A stretch of 64,000 nt of DNA from Undibacterium sp049340185 (GCF_049340185.1 NZ_JBMPPC010000002.1:634574-698573); one strand, 5' to 3'; positions 43,465 to 52,336 are shown, counted from the first letter of the stretch. Numbers and translations are program-made. The notes: generated by a model from the sequence alone, not told the origin.

Positions 43465-43802
43465 GGCGGCTCGCTTTTTCAAGTAAGCATCATTTTACCT
43501 TTTTTGCCTCAGCACCTATAGGATGATAGATACCCTACCCCAGTATATTTTTAATGCCTATATAAAACCTGCGGAATAGTGCCTGTTTTATATAAAAATA
43601 GGGGGAGTATATTGATTTTCAGCACTGACAGTAACTCAGGCGATAGCGTCCGGCATGGCCGGAACAGTCCCGGGAATTGCGTTCCTCAGCCCCGCAGATG
43701 GTTCGCGAAGCTGAGGTTGTGGTATGCCACTATCGAACTGAATTACAGAACTTGGTGACGAACTTGATAATGCAAGCAGTGCAATACTGACAGTGACCTA
43801 GT
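43465..43802. other. Gap upstream of pyrC with a palindromic repeat
   Basis: No gene is seen. It contains family 2 repeat copy E (43530-43612) and, to its right, TCCGGC-ATG-GCCGGA and CCTCAGC/GCTGAGG inverted repeats of unknown meaning. These lack the T run of a terminator for gltL. Confidence 0.5.
43530..43612. repeat. AT-rich palindromic repeat, family 2, copy E
   Basis: TATATAAAAC (43559-43568) and GTTTTATATA (43585-43594) are perfect 10-bp arms inside outer ends ATACCCTACCCC and GGGGGAGTAT. It aligns along its length with the copy at 56776 (shared CAGTATATTTT, GCCTA, TGCGGA and GGGGAGTATAT). Confidence 0.8.
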
Positions 43803-44528
43803 TTAATGAATAATCTTGGCAAGGAAATCACGTGCACGCTCAGAACGCGCCGCATTAAAGAATTCATCCTTGGCACAATCTTCGACGATCAAGCCCTTGT
43901 CCATGAACACAATACGGTTCGCCACTTTTTTCGCGAAACCCATTTCATGCGTCACTACCATCATGGTCATGCCTTCTTGTGCGAGACCCACCATCACGTC
44001 CAGCACTTCATTGATCATTTCCGGATCCAAGGCAGACGTCGGTTCGTCGAACAACATCGCGATTGGATCCATGGACAATGCACGAGCAATCGCTACACGC
44101 TGTTGCTGACCACCAGAAAGCTGACCCGGGAATTTATCTTTGTGCGCAAGCAGGCCGACACGGTCGAGGTATTTCAAGCCTTTTTCAGTCGCTTCGTCTT
44201 CGCTGCGACCAAGCACTTTCACCTGACCGATGGTCAGATTCTGACGGATCGACAAGTGCGGGAATAATTCAAAATTCTGAAATACCATACCAATACGGGC
44301 ACGTAATTTGGACAAGTTAGTTTTTGGGTCGCCGACAGAAATACCATCCACAGTGATGTCCCCTTTTTGAAAAGGTTCAAGACCGTTGACCGTTTTAATC
44401 AGAGTAGATTTACCAGAACCGGACGGTCCGCAAACTACTACAACTTCACCCTTCGACACTTCGGTAGTGCAGTCCGTCAGAACCTGAAACTGACCATACC
44501 ATTTGCTGACATTATTTAATTTAATCAT
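43803..44528 (-). CDS. gltL: Glutamate/aspartate ABC transporter, ATP-binding protein
   Basis: The 241-residue ATPase of a polar amino acid importer. Walker A GPSGSGKST near residue 35, signature LSGGQQQRVAIARAL, Walker B MLFDEPTSALDPE and the switch His in VVTHEMGFA are all present. ATG 44528 follows GGAG; the frame is open 16 codons further but without a site. It is the last gene of gltI-J-K-L. Confidence 0.95.
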   Translation of the reverse strand: MIKLNNVSKWYGQFQVLTDCTTEVSKGEVVVVCGPSGSGKSTLIKTVNGLEPFQKGDITVDGISVGDPKTNLSKLRARIGMVFQNFELFPHLSIRQNLTIGQVKVLGRSEDEATEKGLKYLDRVGLLAHKDKFPGQLSGGQQQRVAIARALSMDPIAMLFDEPTSALDPEMINEVLDVMVGLAQEGMTMMVVTHEMGFAKKVANRIVFMDKGLIVEDCAKDEFFNAARSERARDFLAKIIH

Positions 44529-44616
44529 TCTATTCTCCGGTGCATCCACGATGCTGATCGCGGATGCCTTTCTCAAATGTGTTAACTAGTAGCGGATGAA
44601 CTATGCCGTCATCTCT

Positions 44617-45309
44617 TTATCGGATAATCGCAAATTTGGTCTGCAATTTCTTCACCAGAGAAGACAAGGCAAAACACAAAATAAAATATACGACAGCGAC
44701 GAAAGAATACATTTCAACCAAGCGGCCATCACGCTGCGCAACTTTGGATGCAGCACCGACAAAGTCAGTAATCGACAGCACATAAACCAGCGACACGTCC
44801 TGGAACAAGACGATGGTTTGTGTCAGCAATACCGGAATCATGTTACGGAAAGCCTGCGGCAAAACAATATTGCCCATGGTTTGCCAGTAGTTCATCCCGA
44901 TCGCATAACCCGCCCAGATTTGACCTCGTGGAATCGATTGAATACCCGAACGCATGATTTCGCAATAGTAAGCAGCTTCAAACATCACAAAGGTAATCAG
45001 GCACGAAGAGAACGCACCGACTTGCACAGGCTCGTTCGCACCGATAATCCATGCGCCGATATAAGGTACAAGAAAGTAGAACCAGAAAATCACCAGTACC
45101 AGCGGAATAGAACGCATGATATTGACATAGGTGGTCGCAAATACTTTGACCGCTTTAATGCTGGACAAACGCATCATCGCCAGCAAAGTGCCGAGAACAA
45201 TTCCGCCAGTCATCGCAAGGAAAGTCAGTTCCAGAGTGAAGGACATACCTGTCTTGAACAGGTACAACCAGGAACGCTGAATGACATCAAAATCAAAATT
45301 ACTCAACAT
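44617..45309 (-). CDS. gltK: Glutamate/aspartate ABC transporter, permease GltK
   Basis: A 230-residue inner-membrane permease of the HisM/GlnP family. About five membrane helices, the N-terminal GMSFTLELTFLAM, and the ATPase-coupling EAA loop (EAAYYCEIMRSGIQSIPRGQIWAGYAIG) are seen. It starts two bases after the gltJ stop, so it is translationally coupled. Confidence 0.94.
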   Translation of the reverse strand: MLSNFDFDVIQRSWLYLFKTGMSFTLELTFLAMTGGIVLGTLLAMMRLSSIKAVKVFATTYVNIMRSIPLVLVIFWFYFLVPYIGAWIIGANEPVQVGAFSSCLITFVMFEAAYYCEIMRSGIQSIPRGQIWAGYAIGMNYWQTMGNIVLPQAFRNMIPVLLTQTIVLFQDVSLVYVLSITDFVGAASKVAQRDGRLVEMYSFVAVVYFILCFALSSLVKKLQTKFAIIR

Positions 45310-45311
45310 GA

Positions 45312-46064
45312 TTAGTGCCCTCCCGCATTCGCCGAGCCGGACGTAATAAATCCTGGCACAGTCAGTTTTTTCTCAAGCACATTCGACAAGACGATCGCAA
45401 TCACAGAGACCATCAGATAAATCAGAGTCGCAGCCGTAAATGCCTCAAACACCTGAAAAGAAAACTCTTGCATAGACCGTGCACTCGCCGTCAGTTCCAT
45501 CAGACCGATGGTCAATGCGACAGAACTGTTTTTGATAATCGCCGCCAGTTCATTGGTCAATGCAGGAATAATAATGCGGAAGGCCATCGGCAATAAAACA
45601 TAACGATAGGTCTGCGGCAAAGTCAGTCCCAATGCTGTGCCTGCCATTTTCTGACCGCGTGGCAACGCATTAATGCCTGCAGATACCTGTACCGCTACGC
45701 GTGCAGAGGTAAAAAATCCCAGACTTAAAACAGCAGTAATAAAAGGCGCATTTGGCAAAGACTTTAACCAGTTACCCATACTCGCAGGCACCAGCTCCGG
45801 CATCACGAAATACCACAGGAACATTTGCACCAACAAGGGAATGTTCCTGAATAATTCGACATAGCCATTGGCAAAACGTGCAGCCCATTTATTCGGTGCG
45901 GTACGGATGGTACCAATCACCGCGCCCAATACCAAGGCAATAACCCACGCTAATCCGGCCGTTGCTAAAGTCCATAGCAAGCCAGAAATCAGCGCATCCA
46001 GATAGGTGCCGCCGCCATCCGGCGCAGCCTCCCAAAAGATATTCCAATTCCAGTTGTAATTCAT
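45312..46064 (-). CDS. gltJ: Glutamate/aspartate ABC transporter, permease GltJ
   Basis: A 250-residue inner-membrane permease, partner of GltK. It begins MNYNWNWNIFWEAAPDGGGTY, typical of GltJ, followed by LISGLLWTLATAGLAWVIAL, FRNIPLLVQMFLWYF and the coupling loop ARVAVQVSAGINALPRGQKMAG. It is preceded by an intercistronic hairpin after gltI. Confidence 0.94.
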   Translation of the reverse strand: MNYNWNWNIFWEAAPDGGGTYLDALISGLLWTLATAGLAWVIALVLGAVIGTIRTAPNKWAARFANGYVELFRNIPLLVQMFLWYFVMPELVPASMGNWLKSLPNAPFITAVLSLGFFTSARVAVQVSAGINALPRGQKMAGTALGLTLPQTYRYVLLPMAFRIIIPALTNELAAIIKNSSVALTIGLMELTASARSMQEFSFQVFEAFTAATLIYLMVSVIAIVLSNVLEKKLTVPGFITSGSANAGGH

Positions 46065-46131
46065 CTCCGTCCCTTTACTCGAAATCCATGCGCGTTGCCT
46101 GCATGCAGCATATCGCTGTCACTTTAAACAA

Positions 46132-46153
46132 AACGGGAGGCGTGCCTCCCGTT
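46132..46153 (-). terminator. Intercistronic hairpin between gltI and gltJ
   Basis: AACGGGAGG (46132-46140) pairs with CCTCCCGTT (46145-46153) around a tight CGTG loop. On the minus strand it is followed by TTTGTTT. Its place after the binding-protein gene suggests partial termination or 3' protection that gives more GltI than permease. Confidence 0.75.
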
Positions 46154-46184
46154 GTGCGCTGGCTTATTTCAATTTTTTAATGAC

Positions 46185-47132
46185 TTATTTTTTCTTTTTC
46201 AATACAGCTTTTTGCGCCTCTGGTACCGCGGCATAAGCAGATGGCTCACCAGAATCAGTTGGCTTAGCAACGACCGCTTTGAATTGATCTGACATAGGCC
46301 AGTTCAAAGCGATACCTTTTGGCGGGATCGGTTGCAAGAACCATTTGTGGTAGATGCGGTTGATGTCGCCGGAAGTCAGTACGTTCGAAATCGCTTTATC
46401 AACAGCGGCTTTGAAAGGAGCATCGTCCTTGCGCAGCATGATGCCGTATGGCTCAACGGACAAAGCTTCTTTACTGATCTCGTAATCAGCCGGAGATTTA
46501 GAATTGGCAGCCAGTGATGCCAGCAAAATATCATCCATCACGAACGCCACCGCACGACCGGTTTCTACCATCAGGAAGGCTTCGGCATGATCTTTCGCTG
46601 GCAAAATATTGATGCCCAGATTTTGATCGGCGTTCAATGTCGTCAATTGTTTCAGGTTGGATGTGCCTGAAGTAGAGACAACGGATTTGCCTTTCAGGTC
46701 CGCCAGAGTTTTTACGTTTGAGGATTTTTTGGACAACAACCGATTGGCTGTCACAAATGTAGTCGGCGCAAACGAGACTTGCTTTTGACGTTCCATATTG
46801 TTCGTTGTGGAACCGCACTCCAGATCAACGGTACCGTTCGCCATCAGCGGGATACGGGTTGCCGATGTCACCGGATTTAATTTCACGTTCAGGCTGGATA
46901 AGCCCAATTGTTTTTGCACCGCTGTGACGATTTTCATGCACAGATCGATGGAGTAACCTTGATACGACTGTTTGTCGTCGAGGTAAGAAAATGGAATGGA
47001 GGAATCACGTACACCAAGTGTGATCGTGCCAGTATCTTTAATCTTTTTCAGTGTGCCAGTTTCTTGCGCCTGTGCTGCACCTGCAATCACGCCGGCAGCA
47101 ATCAGGAAAGCGAACATATTCGTTAATTTCAT
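46185..47132 (-). CDS. gltI: Glutamate/aspartate-binding periplasmic protein GltI
   Basis: A 315-residue SBP family 3 protein, periplasmic, with signal peptide MKLTNMFAFLIAAGVIAGAAQA. The ligand-binding fold shows ITLGVRDSSIPFSYLD, GYSIDLCMKIV, TRIPLMANGTVDLECGSTTNN (the arginine and acidic pocket typical of GltI) and YHKWFLQPIPPKG. The C-terminus ends in a basic Lys run. ATG 47132 follows GGAG. First gene of the gltIJKL operon. Confidence 0.95.
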   Translation of the reverse strand: MKLTNMFAFLIAAGVIAGAAQAQETGTLKKIKDTGTITLGVRDSSIPFSYLDDKQSYQGYSIDLCMKIVTAVQKQLGLSSLNVKLNPVTSATRIPLMANGTVDLECGSTTNNMERQKQVSFAPTTFVTANRLLSKKSSNVKTLADLKGKSVVSTSGTSNLKQLTTLNADQNLGINILPAKDHAEAFLMVETGRAVAFVMDDILLASLAANSKSPADYEISKEALSVEPYGIMLRKDDAPFKAAVDKAISNVLTSGDINRIYHKWFLQPIPPKGIALNWPMSDQFKAVVAKPTDSGEPSAYAAVPEAQKAVLKKKK

Positions 47133-47262
47133 ACCATCTCCAAAAGTTACGTCAAAAGATTTACGACAAAAAGTCACCTGCTGAGTTTACCAAAATCGAC
47201 CAAATGACACTGTCTTTTTTTGGCTTAAGCGATACGTATAACTACGTAAATACATCGATAAA

Positions 47263-47290
47263 ATCGAGAAATTAACTCTTATTTCTCGAT
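47263..47290 (-). terminator. Probable terminator after second GltI-like gene
   Basis: ATCGAGAAAT (47263-47272) pairs perfectly with ATTTCTCGAT (47281-47290) around 8 nt. It lies 12 bases after the stop at 47303. The minus-strand T tail is short (TTTATC). Confidence 0.65.
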
Positions 47291-47302
47291 AACAGCGTCT
47301 AA

Positions 47303-48199
47303 CTAATCCGCGACCTTGTCTGAGGGAAAGCGTATCGTGTCACGCAATAAAAAACCCATCGGCATATTCAGGTTAGCGCCCTTAGGCGGAACCGGCTGCT
47401 GAAACCATTTGGTATAGAGTTTATTGATTTCACCATCGCCCATCATGCGCGAAATTTCACGGTCGACAAAGGATTTAAATGCGGGATCATCTTTACGCAA
47501 CATGATGGCGTAAGGCTCAGTAGATAAAGAGTCTCCGACGATGGCGAACTTCGCTGGCTCTTTAGAGTTGGCGCGAAAACCATACAGTAATACGTCATCC
47601 ATCGTAAAGGCGTCTGCCTGAAAAGATTCAACCATGGCAAAGGAATTATTATGGTCATTACCCTCAACCAGTTTCAACCCCAGCGAGCGCACTTTATCCC
47701 GGTCATTCAAGAGTTTGACTGAGGTTGTTCCTTTGGTGGTGACGACTTTTTTGTCTTTCAGGTCAGTCCAGTTGGTGATCCCGGAATCGGCACGAACCAG
47801 CATTCGCGCAGTCGCAAAAAAATGTGGGATCGTGAACGCGACCTGTTTGCGTCGCTCAGCATTATTGGTCGTAGAGCCACACTCAAGATCCGCCTTACCC
47901 TCTGCGATGCTTGGAATACGTGTGCTTGCTGTAACCAGCAGATAATTCACGGTTAGTTGCGGGCTCTTTAATTCCTTCTTGAGCGCATCGACAATTTTTT
48001 GACAAATGTCGACGGAATAACCGATTGGTTTTTTGCTTTCGGATAAATACGAAAATGGAAAAGACGCTTCTCTGTGGGCAATCGTGATGGTCTGCGTTTC
48101 TTTGATACGGGCCAGTGTATCAATCGCCTGGGCAGCAGACATGAAACTCGCCAAGCCGCTCAGCGCCGCTATTTGTACGATCCAGAACTTAGCTTTCAT
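47303..48199 (-). CDS. Second GltI-like amino acid-binding periplasmic protein
   Basis: A 298-residue SBP family 3 protein, paralogue of the gltI product immediately downstream. The signal peptide ends SAAQA. The same pocket blocks are kept (ASFPFSYLSE, GYSVDICQKIV, TRIPSIAEGKADLECGSTTNN, PYAIMLRKDD, YTKWFQQPVPPKG), so the ligand is likely also glutamate, aspartate or a close analogue. It has its own hairpin terminator and no permease of its own, so it may feed GltJKL. ATG 48199 is chosen because GGGG lies at suitable spacing. Confidence 0.88.
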   Translation of the reverse strand: MKAKFWIVQIAALSGLASFMSAAQAIDTLARIKETQTITIAHREASFPFSYLSESKKPIGYSVDICQKIVDALKKELKSPQLTVNYLLVTASTRIPSIAEGKADLECGSTTNNAERRKQVAFTIPHFFATARMLVRADSGITNWTDLKDKKVVTTKGTTSVKLLNDRDKVRSLGLKLVEGNDHNNSFAMVESFQADAFTMDDVLLYGFRANSKEPAKFAIVGDSLSTEPYAIMLRKDDPAFKSFVDREISRMMGDGEINKLYTKWFQQPVPPKGANLNMPMGFLLRDTIRFPSDKVAD

Positions 48200-48527
48200 A
48201 ATCATTCCCCAGGTGAGACGACGATGGCTTGCGCCCGAATTTTAGAATGGTAAATACATTTACGCGATCTTTTATATTGAAATATTCTATTTTCACAAAC
48301 TTTTATTCTGTTTTAAATGCGTGCTGACTGTTTTTTCATGGTAAGGAAACAGCACTTTAAATAAAACAATACATCCATCGATGCGTTTGCATTGATGGAT
48401 GTATTTCTCTTACCGTTGCTCTAAGGCACTGGAAGATACACTAAAGCGTCGAGCCTTGCATAAAACTACGGCGCTCAGTAATGTTAATCAAACACCGGTT
48501 AATCAGGCTTTAAACTCTGCGCTGGTC
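48200..48527. other. Gap between second binding-protein gene and gdhA
   Basis: No gene is seen. It contains the gdhA terminator at 48357-48405 and AT-rich sequence to its left that should carry the promoter of the binding-protein gene. Confidence 0.5.
48357..48405 (-). terminator. Intrinsic terminator downstream of gdhA
   Basis: AATACATCCATC-G-ATGC (48368-48384) pairs with GCAT-T-GATGGATGTATT (48389-48405), 17 bp including one G-T wobble, around GTTT. On the minus strand it is followed by TTGTTTTATTT. Confidence 0.85.
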
Positions 48528-49814
48528 TTATGGATACAGACCGCGAACTTCACGTGCTTGCAATACGCGCGAACAACCGATGATGAAGGCTGCCGTCCGC
48601 AAAGAAACTTTCTTATCTTCAGTCACATGCCAGACCGAGTTAAATGCCTCTTTCATAATACGAGTCAGACGCTGATTGATTTCATCTTCGCTCCAGAAAT
48701 AACTGGAAAAATCCTGTACCCATTCAAAATACGACACAGTCACGCCACCCGCATTTGCGATTACGTCCGGCACAACCAACACACCTTTGTCGCTCAAAAT
48801 ATCATCCGCTTCTGGTGTGGTTGGACCATTCGCACCTTCGAGAATAATTTTGGCGCGAATCTTGTTGGCATTCTTTTCCGTGATTTGCTGTTCCAGCGCA
48901 GCAGGGATCAAAATATCGCAATCCACTGACCAGAACTCATCGTTCGGGATCACGGCTTCTGCACCACTAAAGCCCGCCACACTGCCATTGGCTGCGACAT
49001 GTTCGAGCAATTTATGCGCATCAAGTCCGTTGGAGTGGAAAATCGTACCGCCATGATCTTGTACCGCGACGACTTTAGCACCGGCCTCAGAGAACAGGCG
49101 CGCTGCGATGCCGCCGACGTTACCAAAACCTTGTACGGCAATCTTTGCTCCAGCAATATTCAGGCCACGTTTTGCTGCGGCTTCGCAACCGACGACAAAA
49201 ACACCGCGTCCCGTTGCTTCGCGACGGCCCAGGCTGCCGCCGAGTGAAATTGGCTTACCTGTCACGACACCAGTTGCTGTGCGGCCTTCGTTCATGGAAT
49301 AGGTATCCATCATCCATGCCATGGTCTGCTCATTGGTGTTGACGTCCGGTGCAGGAATATCCTTGTCCGGGCCAATAATGATGCCGATCTCGGAGGTATA
49401 ACGACGCGTCATGCGCATCAGTTCGCCACGCGATAAAGTTTTTGGATCAACGCGGATACCGCCTTTGGCACCGCCGTATGGCACATTGACTGCGGAATTT
49501 TTTATGGTCATCCAGGCAGACAGAGCCATCACTTCTGACAGTGTCACATCCTGATGGAAACGCACGCCGCCTTTACCAGGGCCGCGTGATGTATTGTGCT
49601 GTACACGATAGCCTTCAAAATGAGAAATGCTGCCGTCGTCACGCTCGATAGGCACGTCAACAATCAAAATACGCTTAGGACGCTTCAGCGTCTCTACCCA
49701 GCGGGACAGATGGCCGAGGTAAGGCGTAACACGATCGATTTGCTCTAGATAAACTGACCAAGGACCTGTCTCATGCGGGGTAAGATAAGAGGGTATTTGG
49801 TGATGGCTGGACAT
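48528..49814 (-). CDS. gdhA: Glutamate dehydrogenase (Glu/Leu/Phe/Val family)
   Basis: Cytosolic oxidoreductase interconverting glutamate and 2-oxoglutarate plus ammonia. The 428-residue protein has GPGKGGVRFHQDVTLSEV and the catalytic-lysine segment NVPYGGAKGGIR near residue 110, DIPAPDVNTNEQTMAW, and the NAD(P)-binding VQGFGNVGGIAARLF near residue 215. The ~430-residue form is usually NAD-linked or dual and catabolic, which fits the neighbouring glutamate uptake genes. Cofactor use cannot be settled by eye. A palindrome lies about 40 bases upstream of the ATG. Confidence 0.94.
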   Translation of the reverse strand: MSSHHQIPSYLTPHETGPWSVYLEQIDRVTPYLGHLSRWVETLKRPKRILIVDVPIERDDGSISHFEGYRVQHNTSRGPGKGGVRFHQDVTLSEVMALSAWMTIKNSAVNVPYGGAKGGIRVDPKTLSRGELMRMTRRYTSEIGIIIGPDKDIPAPDVNTNEQTMAWMMDTYSMNEGRTATGVVTGKPISLGGSLGRREATGRGVFVVGCEAAAKRGLNIAGAKIAVQGFGNVGGIAARLFSEAGAKVVAVQDHGGTIFHSNGLDAHKLLEHVAANGSVAGFSGAEAVIPNDEFWSVDCDILIPAALEQQITEKNANKIRAKIILEGANGPTTPEADDILSDKGVLVVPDVIANAGGVTVSYFEWVQDFSSYFWSEDEINQRLTRIMKEAFNSVWHVTEDKKVSLRTAAFIIGCSRVLQAREVRGLYP

Positions 49815-50142
49815 GGTATGTCTCCTTCCTGTGTAAGTTAACTATGTTGACGACCATTGGTGACCAATGAGGTGATGCATAGTAGGACAACAGGCCATTT
49901 TATCGCCAATGCTTTGTTTGCATGTATGTATGCAACAAATGCATAGATATATTTCACCCTGATTTCGCTACAGACTTGCAGAAAAAAACCCACCGCTTTT
50001 TTCATATACCGGCATCAGATCAGCATCAACCATATTAGCGACGAAACTCAGCCACACTGAGGAATAGCTTAGGACAATTTAAGTCAAATTTACAGTGACT
50101 TATTCGGGACAAATCACCACAACACTTTGCACCGGATGGCAC
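49815..50142. other. Gap between gdhA and the LysR regulator gene
   Basis: No gene is seen. It holds the gdhA leader with the palindrome at 49855 and otherwise nonrepetitive sequence. A terminator for the LysR gene, which ends at 50143, is not obvious. Confidence 0.4.
49855..49869. promoter_or_regulatory. Palindrome upstream of gdhA
   Basis: CATTGG-TGA-CCAATG (49855-49869) is a perfect 6-bp inverted repeat with a 3-nt centre, 41 bases from the gdhA ATG: a possible operator. Which regulator binds is unknown. Confidence 0.3.
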
Positions 50143-51120
50143 TCATGCGGGCTTGCGGCGTTCTTTTTTGCCACTCTTGACTGCGGTACTGGCATGCGGT
50201 GAATGCAGTTGCTCCAGATACTCCCACAAGCGGGAGACGATTGCCTTGCCGGGCCGCTGCACCGATGGACGCTCGCGATACAGACGAATTTCCATCTCAA
50301 CTTCCCATGCGCTGGAGTGGCCGTCAGCACGCGCCAGCTGCTTTTGTTTTAGTTCGCGCGTCACTGCAGATTCAGGTAAAAATGCGACGCCACGACCCTC
50401 GAGCGCCATCATTTTTAACCCCTCGGCCATATCGGTTTCATAGCACTTATCGAGATGCAAAGGAATACGGGCATCATTCAGAATCAGATCGACCATCCGT
50501 CCCAGATACGCGTTATTGGCGTAGGCTAAAAATGGTAAAGGTGATTTTTCTGAGCCTGGCAAAAGCAACTCGGACTTACCGGATTTATCGCAACGGGCAT
50601 AAGCGCGCAAGGCCTCAGTTCCCATACTGATCATGTCGTACTGACTGGCATCCAGCAGCAAAGGCTGGCGCGGGTGGTGGTAGCAGAGCAGCAGATCGCA
50701 ACCGCCCTCGACCAAGCTCATCACGGCATCATGCACATTCAGCGCAAGCAGGCGGCTGTTGATCTCGCCAAAGGCTGACTCAAGTTCGGTCAGCCACTTT
50801 GGCACGTAGGTCAGCGATAAAGTATGGGGTACCGCGAAGTCGACAGTGGTCTGGGTAGTGGTGCGCTTGCCCCGCAATAAAGCACGGGCGTTATTGATCT
50901 GCCCGAGCATGGCAATCGCTTGCTCGTAAAATACCTCGCCCGCATGTGTTAAGCGGGTCGGATATGAGGTGCGGTCAATCAGGTCGCTGCCAAGCCACGC
51001 CTCCAGCGATTGTATGCGACGCGAGAACGCTGGTTGCGTGACATGACGCAATTCAGCAGAGCGGCTGAAACTATTGGTTTCAGCTAAAGAGACGAAGTCT
51101 TCCAGCCATTTGGTTTCCAT
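50143..51120 (-). CDS. LysR-type regulator, HypT-like
   Basis: A 325-residue regulator with an N-terminal winged helix-turn-helix (METKWLEDFVSLAETNSFSRSAELRHVTQPAFSRRIQSLE-type, residues 1-60) and a substrate-binding-like effector domain from ~90. The opening ETKWLEDF and RNVTQ-like block resemble HypT/YjiE, the hypochlorite-responsive regulator, but conservation of its sensing residues cannot be shown here. The C-terminus is basic (KKERRKPA). It reads in the same direction as the lipoprotein gene upstream but is separated from it by a terminator. Target genes are unknown. Confidence 0.85.
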   Translation of the reverse strand: METKWLEDFVSLAETNSFSRSAELRHVTQPAFSRRIQSLEAWLGSDLIDRTSYPTRLTHAGEVFYEQAIAMLGQINNARALLRGKRTTTQTTVDFAVPHTLSLTYVPKWLTELESAFGEINSRLLALNVHDAVMSLVEGGCDLLLCYHHPRQPLLLDASQYDMISMGTEALRAYARCDKSGKSELLLPGSEKSPLPFLAYANNAYLGRMVDLILNDARIPLHLDKCYETDMAEGLKMMALEGRGVAFLPESAVTRELKQKQLARADGHSSAWEVEMEIRLYRERPSVQRPGKAIVSRLWEYLEQLHSPHASTAVKSGKKERRKPA

Positions 51121-51141
51121 TTCGCCATGATAATCGCAGCA

Positions 51142-51190
51142 CGAAAAAAAAGCGTCAACTTGTGCGGGATATCCACACAGTTTGACGCTT
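51142..51190 (-). terminator. Intrinsic terminator after orphan binding lipoprotein gene
   Basis: AAGCGTCAA (51150-51158) pairs with TTGACGCTT (51182-51190), extended inside by TGTG/CACA. On the minus strand a run of T residues follows (complement of 51144-51150). Confidence 0.87.
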
Positions 51191-51211
51191 ATTTTATGGT
51201 ACTACGAGTGC

Positions 51212-52336
51212 TTAGAAGATATTCGTTTGCTCAGTCAAGCTACCGCCAACCGACTCATAGATCACGACGGTGCCGTCTTTCAGATCGCCTTTGGCATCAA
51301 ACTCTATCGTACCCTGGATTTTGCCATCGAAAGAGGTTTTCTTCATTTCTGGCACAAAGACTTTAGGATCGATAGAACCGGCTCTCTGCATCGCCTGCGC
51401 ATACACGTGAATACCATCGTAAGAGATCGGCGACATCGCGCCCGGCTCACCGAATTTGGCACGATACTTCTGCATGAAGGCAGCGCCGCCAGACAACCAG
51501 GATGGCGGTACCCCGGCAACCGTACAAAAGTAGCCACGATCCGCATTACCAGCTGCTGACTTGATAATTGCGGCATCGCACATGGAATCACCGGTCACGA
51601 ATTTCGCAGTGATACCTGCGGCGCGCATGGCCTTCAGCAATCCCAAACCAACCGGCTCATCACCGCCGTAGATCACCACATCCGATTTGCTGTCACTGAT
51701 TTTTTTCACAAGCTGCGGATAGTCGACCGTCAGTGGATTGACCGACTCCTTACCCGGGACGATTTTTTTTGATTCCAGAACCTTTAATACTTCTGCTGCC
51801 AGACCGAGTCCAAACAATGATGCATCATCGACCACGAACACCGTTTTTGCTTTTAGCTTATCGACTGCGATACGCCCCAATGTTGTGCCCTGCTCGATAT
51901 CATCCGCACCAATACGGAACGCACTGGGAATACCCATCCGCGTGTATTGGGGGTTGGTTGAGGCTGACATTTGCGGGATGCCTGCTTTGGCATAAATCGG
52001 CGCGGCGGGAATCGTCACACCGGAATTAAAGTGCCCATACACAGCGACGACACCGGCATCAACCAGACGCTGCGCAGCAGCTTTACCGTCTTCCGGATTC
52101 GCTTTATCGTCTTCTATCATCAGGGAGAAATGGGCACGCTTACCCTGGATGTAGATGCCCTCCTCATTTAATTCATCGACGGCGATTTGCGCACCGCCGG
52201 CAATACTTTTACCGTTATGAGCGAGATTGCCCGTCATCGGCGCAACAACACCGATTTTGACTTCGACCTGACGACTACAGGCGCTGACCAACAAAACTAC
52301 AGCGAGGCCAATTAGTTTTTGTGACAAGACTTTCAT
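51212..52336 (-). CDS. Branched-chain amino acid-type ABC substrate-binding lipoprotein (orphan)
   Basis: A 374-residue Leu/Ile/Val-binding-family protein (periplasmic type I fold). A lipobox LLVSACS puts the lipidated Cys at residue 20, so it is a lipoprotein rather than a free periplasmic protein. Seen are VKIGVVAPMTGNLAHNGKSI, VDELNEEGIYIQGK, AVYGHFNSGVTIPAAPIYAKAGIPQ and VYAQAMQRAG. No LivHMGF genes are adjacent, so its transporter partner or ligand is unknown. The upstream gene is the ABC exporter at 52562. Confidence 0.88.
   Translation of the reverse strand: MKVLSQKLIGLAVVLLVSACSRQVEVKIGVVAPMTGNLAHNGKSIAGGAQIAVDELNEEGIYIQGKRAHFSLMIEDDKANPEDGKAAAQRLVDAGVVAVYGHFNSGVTIPAAPIYAKAGIPQMSASTNPQYTRMGIPSAFRIGADDIEQGTTLGRIAVDKLKAKTVFVVDDASLFGLGLAAEVLKVLESKKIVPGKESVNPLTVDYPQLVKKISDSKSDVVIYGGDEPVGLGLLKAMRAAGITAKFVTGDSMCDAAIIKSAAGNADRGYFCTVAGVPPSWLSGGAAFMQKYRAKFGEPGAMSPISYDGIHVYAQAMQRAGSIDPKVFVPEMKKTSFDGKIQGTIEFDAKGDLKDGTVVIYESVGGSLTEQTNIF

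Noticed and set aside
44596..45315. Open frame of 239 codons on the plus strand
   Set aside because: It is exactly antisense to gltK, rich in His/Gln/Asn/Arg with no domain pattern; the minus frame is a clear permease.
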